Of a DNA stretch of 64,000 bases, positions 60,489-64,000 are shown piece after piece. This DNA comes from Polaribacter sp. MED152 (GTDB lineage Bacteria > Bacteroidota > Bacteroidia > Flavobacteriales > Flavobacteriaceae): positions 1 to 64,000 of the forward strand of contig NC_020830.1 of the NCBI RefSeq assembly GCF_000152945.2. Reading direction: 5' to 3'. Position 1 is the stretch's first letter; each line of letters begins with the position of its first letter. Both the position numbers and the translations under genes were made by a program. The notes beneath the pieces were generated by a model, which worked only from the letters and a program-made list of their open reading frames with translations, searched no databases and was not told the DNA's origin.

Positions 60489-61441
60489 TGTCTGACGTTA
60501 AAGCTGTAAACGATTTAGTCGTAAAATACAATACATTAAAATCTGAAATTAGTAAGGTAATTGTTGGTCAAGAAGATGCTGTAAACTTTACCTTATTGTC
60601 TATATTTTGTGGTGGCCATTCTTTATTGATTGGTGTGCCAGGTTTGGCAAAAACCTTATTGGTAAATACAGTATCTAATGTTTTAGGTTTAAACTTTAAA
60701 AGAATTCAATTTACTCCAGATTTAATGCCTTCAGATATTTTAGGTAGTGAAATCTTAGATGAAAACAGACATTTTAAATTTATAAAAGGCCCAATATTCT
60801 CGAACATCATTTTGGCTGATGAAATTAATAGAACTCCGCCAAAAACACAGGCAGCACTTTTAGAGGCAATGCAAGAACGTTCTGTAACTGTATCTAATAA
60901 TCATTATAAGTTAGAGTTGCCATTCTTTGTATTGGCTACTCAAAACCCTATTGAGCAAGAAGGTACTTACCCATTACCAGAGGCACAATTAGATAGATTC
61001 ATGTTTTCTATTCATTTAGAGTATCCTTCTTTTAAAGAAGAGGTACGTGTTGTAAAAGCAACTACCAGTAATGTTTCTACAAGTGTAAATGCAATTTTAT
61101 CGAGCGAAGAAATTATTGCTATTCAAGAATTGGTTCGTAAAATTCCAGTTACAGACAATGTAATAGAATATGCAGTAGGTTTAGTGGGTAAAACAAGGCC
61201 AAAATCTGATGCTGCTACAGAATTGGTTCAGAAATATTTAGATTGGGGAGCTGGTCCAAGAGCATCACAAAATTTAATTTTAGCAGCCAAAGCACATGCA
61301 GCTATAAATGGTAAATACTCTCCAGATATTGAAGATGTTAAAGCAGTTGCTGTTCCAATTTTATCTCATAGAATTGTAAAAAACTATAAAGCAGAAGCAG
61401 AAGGTATTACAATACAAGCTATTATAAAATCTTTGCTTTAA
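60488..61441 (+). CDS. MoxR-family AAA ATPase
   Basis: 317 residues. Walker A in LLIGVPGLAKTLL, Walker B in IILADEINRTPPKTQAALLEAMQE, sensor ATQNPIEQEGTYPLPEAQLDRF, and the C-terminal lid with GAGPRASQNLILAAKA. MoxR ATPases act as chaperones that help mature metal-dependent or membrane complexes, usually with a DUF58 protein, which is not visible here. Translationally coupled to the SurA-type gene (TAATG overlap). Convergent with rsmD, overlapping by 4 bp. Confidence 0.93.
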   Translation: MSDVKAVNDLVVKYNTLKSEISKVIVGQEDAVNFTLLSIFCGGHSLLIGVPGLAKTLLVNTVSNVLGLNFKRIQFTPDLMPSDILGSEILDENRHFKFIKGPIFSNIILADEINRTPPKTQAALLEAMQERSVTVSNNHYKLELPFFVLATQNPIEQEGTYPLPEAQLDRFMFSIHLEYPSFKEEVRVVKATTSNVSTSVNAILSSEEIIAIQELVRKIPVTDNVIEYAVGLVGKTRPKSDAATELVQKYLDWGAGPRASQNLILAAKAHAAINGKYSPDIEDVKAVAVPILSHRIVKNYKAEAEGITIQAIIKSLL

Positions 61442-61995
61442 TCTTCCTCTTCTAAAGCAGGATTTTCAAAGAAACTGAATACATTTCCTCCATATCTCTT
61501 ATCATATGCATGATTATTGTGCGATGAAATATCTGTATGTTTGGAATGTTCTACAATTAAAACACCCTCTTCTTTTAATAATTCGTTTTTGAATATCAAG
61601 TCTACAATTTCTAAGAACTTTTCAGTAGTAAAATCATAAGGAGGATCTGCAAATATTATATCTGCTTGTAAGGTAGTTTTATCTAGAAATTTGTACACAT
61701 CACTTTTATAGGTGTTAATGTTTAAATCTAGCTCTTTAGCAGTGTTGTAAATATAACGAATGCAGTTATGGTTTGCATCTATAGCATAAATGTTTTTAGT
61801 GCCTCTAGAAGCGAACTCGTAACTAATATTTCCAGTTCCAGAAAATAAATCAATTACATCAATACTATCAAAATAATAAGTATTGTTAAGTACATTAAAC
61901 AAACCCTCTTTTGCCATATCTGTTGTAGGACGAACAGGTAAGTTTTTAGGCGCTTTTAAACGTCTTCCTTTTAATTTTCCTGATATTATTCTCAT
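61438..61995 (-). CDS. rsmD: 16S rRNA (guanine(966)-N2)-methyltransferase RsmD
   Basis: 185 residues. Starts MRIISGKLKGRRLKAPKNLPVRPTTDMAKEGLFNVL, the RsmD N-terminal signature; the SAM loop is VIDLFSGTGNISYEFASRG and the catalytic motif ADIIFADPPYDF. Methylates G966 of 16S rRNA. Its ATG overlaps the stop of the DUF3822 gene by 1 bp, so they are one transcript. An acidic tail (ALEEED) ends the protein. Confidence 0.95.
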   Translation of the reverse strand: MRIISGKLKGRRLKAPKNLPVRPTTDMAKEGLFNVLNNTYYFDSIDVIDLFSGTGNISYEFASRGTKNIYAIDANHNCIRYIYNTAKELDLNINTYKSDVYKFLDKTTLQADIIFADPPYDFTTEKFLEIVDLIFKNELLKEEGVLIVEHSKHTDISSHNNHAYDKRYGGNVFSFFENPALEEED

Positions 61996-62825
61996 TATCC
62001 TAGTAAAATATAGTTAGTATGATGTGCCAGCTCTAAATTCTTAAAAATAGCATTAGTGTTTTTGACGAAGTCTACATTTCTTACAAATTGATACGTAACT
62101 TTAAATAGCTCATCATCTTTTGCAATGATTCCACTAAAAAGAAGTTTAAATTCTTCAGGATTTAACGCTAATTGCTCAGCAGTAAATAAGATGTAGTAGA
62201 TGAAATCTTCTTTAGTTTTGAAGTGAAATGAATTTAAAAACACAAGGTTATTATTGTGCAATACAATTACATCAAAATAATGTCTGGAAACATTTACATA
62301 CATTATTTTATCTTCTGAATTAGGCAGCTTTAAAAGCTTTTCTAATAAAACCGTTTGATGATGTTGGTATTCAAATTCACCAAAACTATTAAATAAATAG
62401 TTGTTGATATTTACATATGGAATGTAAACATTATTGATTCCTAAAGATTCTATTTTATCAAAGGCAATAAAATCATTCTTATAGGTTTTTATTGATAAGT
62501 TTAAATAAGAAGCTAAAGTGCTTTCATCAAAATATTCATTCGGTACAATAGTAGATAAGTGATTTTCATGAATTACTTCAATAGAATCAAAATCATATTG
62601 TAAATGCTTATTTTCTTGAAAAATACGTTTTATATTTTCTAATAAACTTTGAGGCGTTTTTAAAGTTTCTTCAAAGTTGTAATTAGATAAATATAAAGAC
62701 TCTTTAGTGTCTGTATTTCTTATACAAAAAGAAAATCCATCCAAACTAAATTGGATGGATAATGCTAAATTTTTTGTATTCAGTAAAGCTTTTGTACTAT
62801 TCTTTATCTGCAATTTTTCTGTCAT
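61995..62825 (-). CDS. DUF3822 family protein
   Basis: 276 residues, no signal peptide. Typical of DUF3822: LALSIQFSLDGFSFCIRNTDTKESLYL near the N-terminus and an ASKHA-like two-lobed pattern (MYVNVSRHYFDVIVLHNNNLVFLNSFHF, IYYILFTAEQLALNPEEFKLLFSGII). Function unknown; the gene is nearly always next to rsmD in Bacteroidota, as here, and the start overlaps the upstream membrane-protein gene by 29 bp. Confidence 0.9.
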   Translation of the reverse strand: MTEKLQIKNSTKALLNTKNLALSIQFSLDGFSFCIRNTDTKESLYLSNYNFEETLKTPQSLLENIKRIFQENKHLQYDFDSIEVIHENHLSTIVPNEYFDESTLASYLNLSIKTYKNDFIAFDKIESLGINNVYIPYVNINNYLFNSFGEFEYQHHQTVLLEKLLKLPNSEDKIMYVNVSRHYFDVIVLHNNNLVFLNSFHFKTKEDFIYYILFTAEQLALNPEEFKLLFSGIIAKDDELFKVTYQFVRNVDFVKNTNAIFKNLELAHHTNYILLG

Positions 62826-63528
62826 ATGATGGTGGCCAATTACCTCCAGTAGTTACTTCTTCTAAAGAACCTACAGAAACATACTCACCTTTAATTTGGT
62901 CTGTTTCAATTGCCTCTAATTCTTGTTTTACTAAAGACTCATTCATACCATCTAAAATTCCTCTTTTAGGAGTTCTAGCTCTGAATGTTGGTTGCATTAA
63001 ACCAGGTACTTTTTCTACTTCACCAATTTCTAGTTCAAATTCAGTGTTAGGTACGCCTGGTACATTAAACATTGTTTTATAGTCTCTATCTCTAAAGTAC
63101 TTAATTACTGGTTCGTAACCAATAGTATCAGTAACTCTTTTTTCTTCATCTACAATAATACCACCACCTTTATTAACTTGCTCTACAATAGTTTTAGTTT
63201 CAGTTAACGCTAATTGTGCAGTATCTATAAACTGTATTAAACCAGCTTTATCTTTAGTGTACTTACCATAAACTTCATAATACTTTACCTCAGCATCTCT
63301 AATAATTTTTAAGCTATTAACAACTTTAGCATACTTTACTATTTTTTGTTCATTAAATTTAATTGGCTCCATTATTCCACCATAAATTTGAAAGCCTAAG
63401 AAAATTGCTAAGGCTAAAAGTAAAATAGAAGGAATCCATCTTAAGTTTAGAGGTAAAAATTTAACGATTACATAAGCTACTAGAACTGCTACTAACACAG
63501 CTCCTAAAATCATTAGTATTAAATTCAT
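62797..63528 (-). CDS. Membrane-anchored hypothetical protein
   Basis: 243 residues. Two membrane helices at the N-terminus (about 3-22 and 30-50), then a soluble, probably periplasmic domain (KIVKYAKVVNSLKIIRDAEVKYYEVYGKYTKD, RTPKRGILDGMNESLVKQELEAIE). I do not know a name for this family, but it seems to be a conserved neighbour of DUF3822/rsmD. First gene of that three-gene operon. Confidence 0.75.
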   Translation of the reverse strand: MNLILMILGAVLVAVLVAYVIVKFLPLNLRWIPSILLLALAIFLGFQIYGGIMEPIKFNEQKIVKYAKVVNSLKIIRDAEVKYYEVYGKYTKDKAGLIQFIDTAQLALTETKTIVEQVNKGGGIIVDEEKRVTDTIGYEPVIKYFRDRDYKTMFNVPGVPNTEFELEIGEVEKVPGLMQPTFRARTPKRGILDGMNESLVKQELEAIETDQIKGEYVSVGSLEEVTTGGNWPPSYDRKIADKE

Positions 63529-63607
63529 TATAAATTTGTTTTTAATAGTATTAACGCAAATCTACAATTTTTTTTCAATGATAAAAATTTTTCTTTATAA
63601 AGAAATG

Positions 63608-63615
63608 TATCTTTG
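63608..63615 (+). promoter_or_regulatory. Promoter -7 box of the RecD-like helicase gene
   Basis: TATCTTTG, an exact TAnnTTTG match, 16 bp before the ATG at 63,632. Confidence 0.5.
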
Positions 63616-63631
63616 ATATTTTAAGATTTAT

Positions 63632-64000
63632 ATGATAAAAAACCCTGCTAAATTCAATAAAGAGCTACACCAAAAGTTTCCTCATACACCAACAAAAAAA
63701 CAGGGAGAATTGCTTAATTTACTAAGCAATTTTATCTTTAATGAGGATAAGAATACCTTGTTTTTATTAAAAGGTTATGCAGGTACTGGTAAAACCACTA
63801 CTATAAGTACGTTTGTAAATTCTTTATGGTCTGCGCAAAAGAAATCTGTTTTGTTGGCACCTACAGGTAGAGCTGCCAAAGTAATTTCTGTTTATTCAAA
63901 AAGACCTGCCTATACTATTCATAAAAAAATATATTTTCCTAAGAAACAAGCTAATGGTGGTGTAGATTTTGTTTTGCAACAAAACAAGCATAGAAATACC
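63632..64000 (+). CDS. RecD-like ATP-dependent DNA helicase (3' end outside window)
   Basis: 123 codons are visible before the window ends. MIKNPAKFNKELHQKFPHTPTKKQGELLNLL leads into a Walker A motif FLLKGYAGTGKTTTISTF and LLAPTGRAAKVISVYSKRPAYTIHK, which are the SF1 helicase motifs I and Ia of RecD/RecD2-like proteins. The rest, including motifs III-VI, is missing because of the window edge. Divergent from the gene at 62,797-63,528. Confidence 0.85.
   Translation, partial: MIKNPAKFNKELHQKFPHTPTKKQGELLNLLSNFIFNEDKNTLFLLKGYAGTGKTTTISTFVNSLWSAQKKSVLLAPTGRAAKVISVYSKRPAYTIHKKIYFPKKQANGGVDFVLQQNKHRNT

Overview
The window is AT-rich chromosomal DNA from a member of the Bacteroidota, most likely family Flavobacteriaceae (Polaribacter/Tenacibaculum-like; the genus is an inference). 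Evidence: a type IX secretion (T9SS) gene at the left edge, two kinds of protein with T9SS C-terminal sorting domains, TAnnTTTG-type -7 promoter boxes, and families such as DUF6090, DUF3822, DUF6660, DUF6371 and HYC_CC_PP that are known mainly from this group.

Layout. 1-13.7 kb: housekeeping genes (porQ, cmk, queE, a RidA lipoprotein, rpsA, an M24 peptidase, glmM, a class V aminotransferase, two tandem LpxL-like acyltransferases, a rhomboid protease, tRNA-Gly). 13.9-23 kb: a surface/adhesion cluster with a small T9SS-sorted protein, an Lcl/DUF1566-type protein, a LuxR-type response regulator whose phospho-acceptor Asp is replaced by Glu, a leader holding two tandem 54-nt repeats, and a giant Ig-like repeat adhesin (about 2,175 residues) broken by one extra G near 21,661. 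23-26.5 kb: a light-sensing operon (heme oxygenase, bacteriophytochrome histidine kinase, CheY-like regulator).

26.7-50.3 kb: a 23,536-bp integrative element in the 3' half of a tRNA-Met gene. It has 46-bp perfect direct repeats at its ends, matching pairs of ATCGTGTACT-type sites just inside each end, and a tyrosine integrase beside the reconstituted tRNA. A small replication-like module (RHH protein, AAA ATPase, DUF6371 Toprim-like protein) follows. The cargo is a long, same-strand metal-resistance set: CusA/CusB/CusC-type RND efflux, a CopA-type and a Zn/Cd-type P1B ATPase, metal-binding lipoproteins and membrane proteins, a Fur-family regulator and a TonB-dependent receptor. No relaxase, coupling protein or conjugation genes are visible.

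50.3-64 kb: chromosome again: START-like protein, class IV aminotransferase, AlgH/YqgE, HU, fmt, recQ, an AAA ATPase, DUF493, three overlapping parvulin-family chaperone genes plus a MoxR ATPase, rsmD, DUF3822, and the start of a RecD-like helicase cut by the window edge.

The strongest leads for something undescribed are the tandem leader element of the adhesin together with its degenerate response regulator, the paired arm-type sites of the metal island, a shared TGCAATG-N3-GTGCA operator candidate around the island's Fur gene, and two REP-like palindromes translated in frame inside the CusA-type pump.
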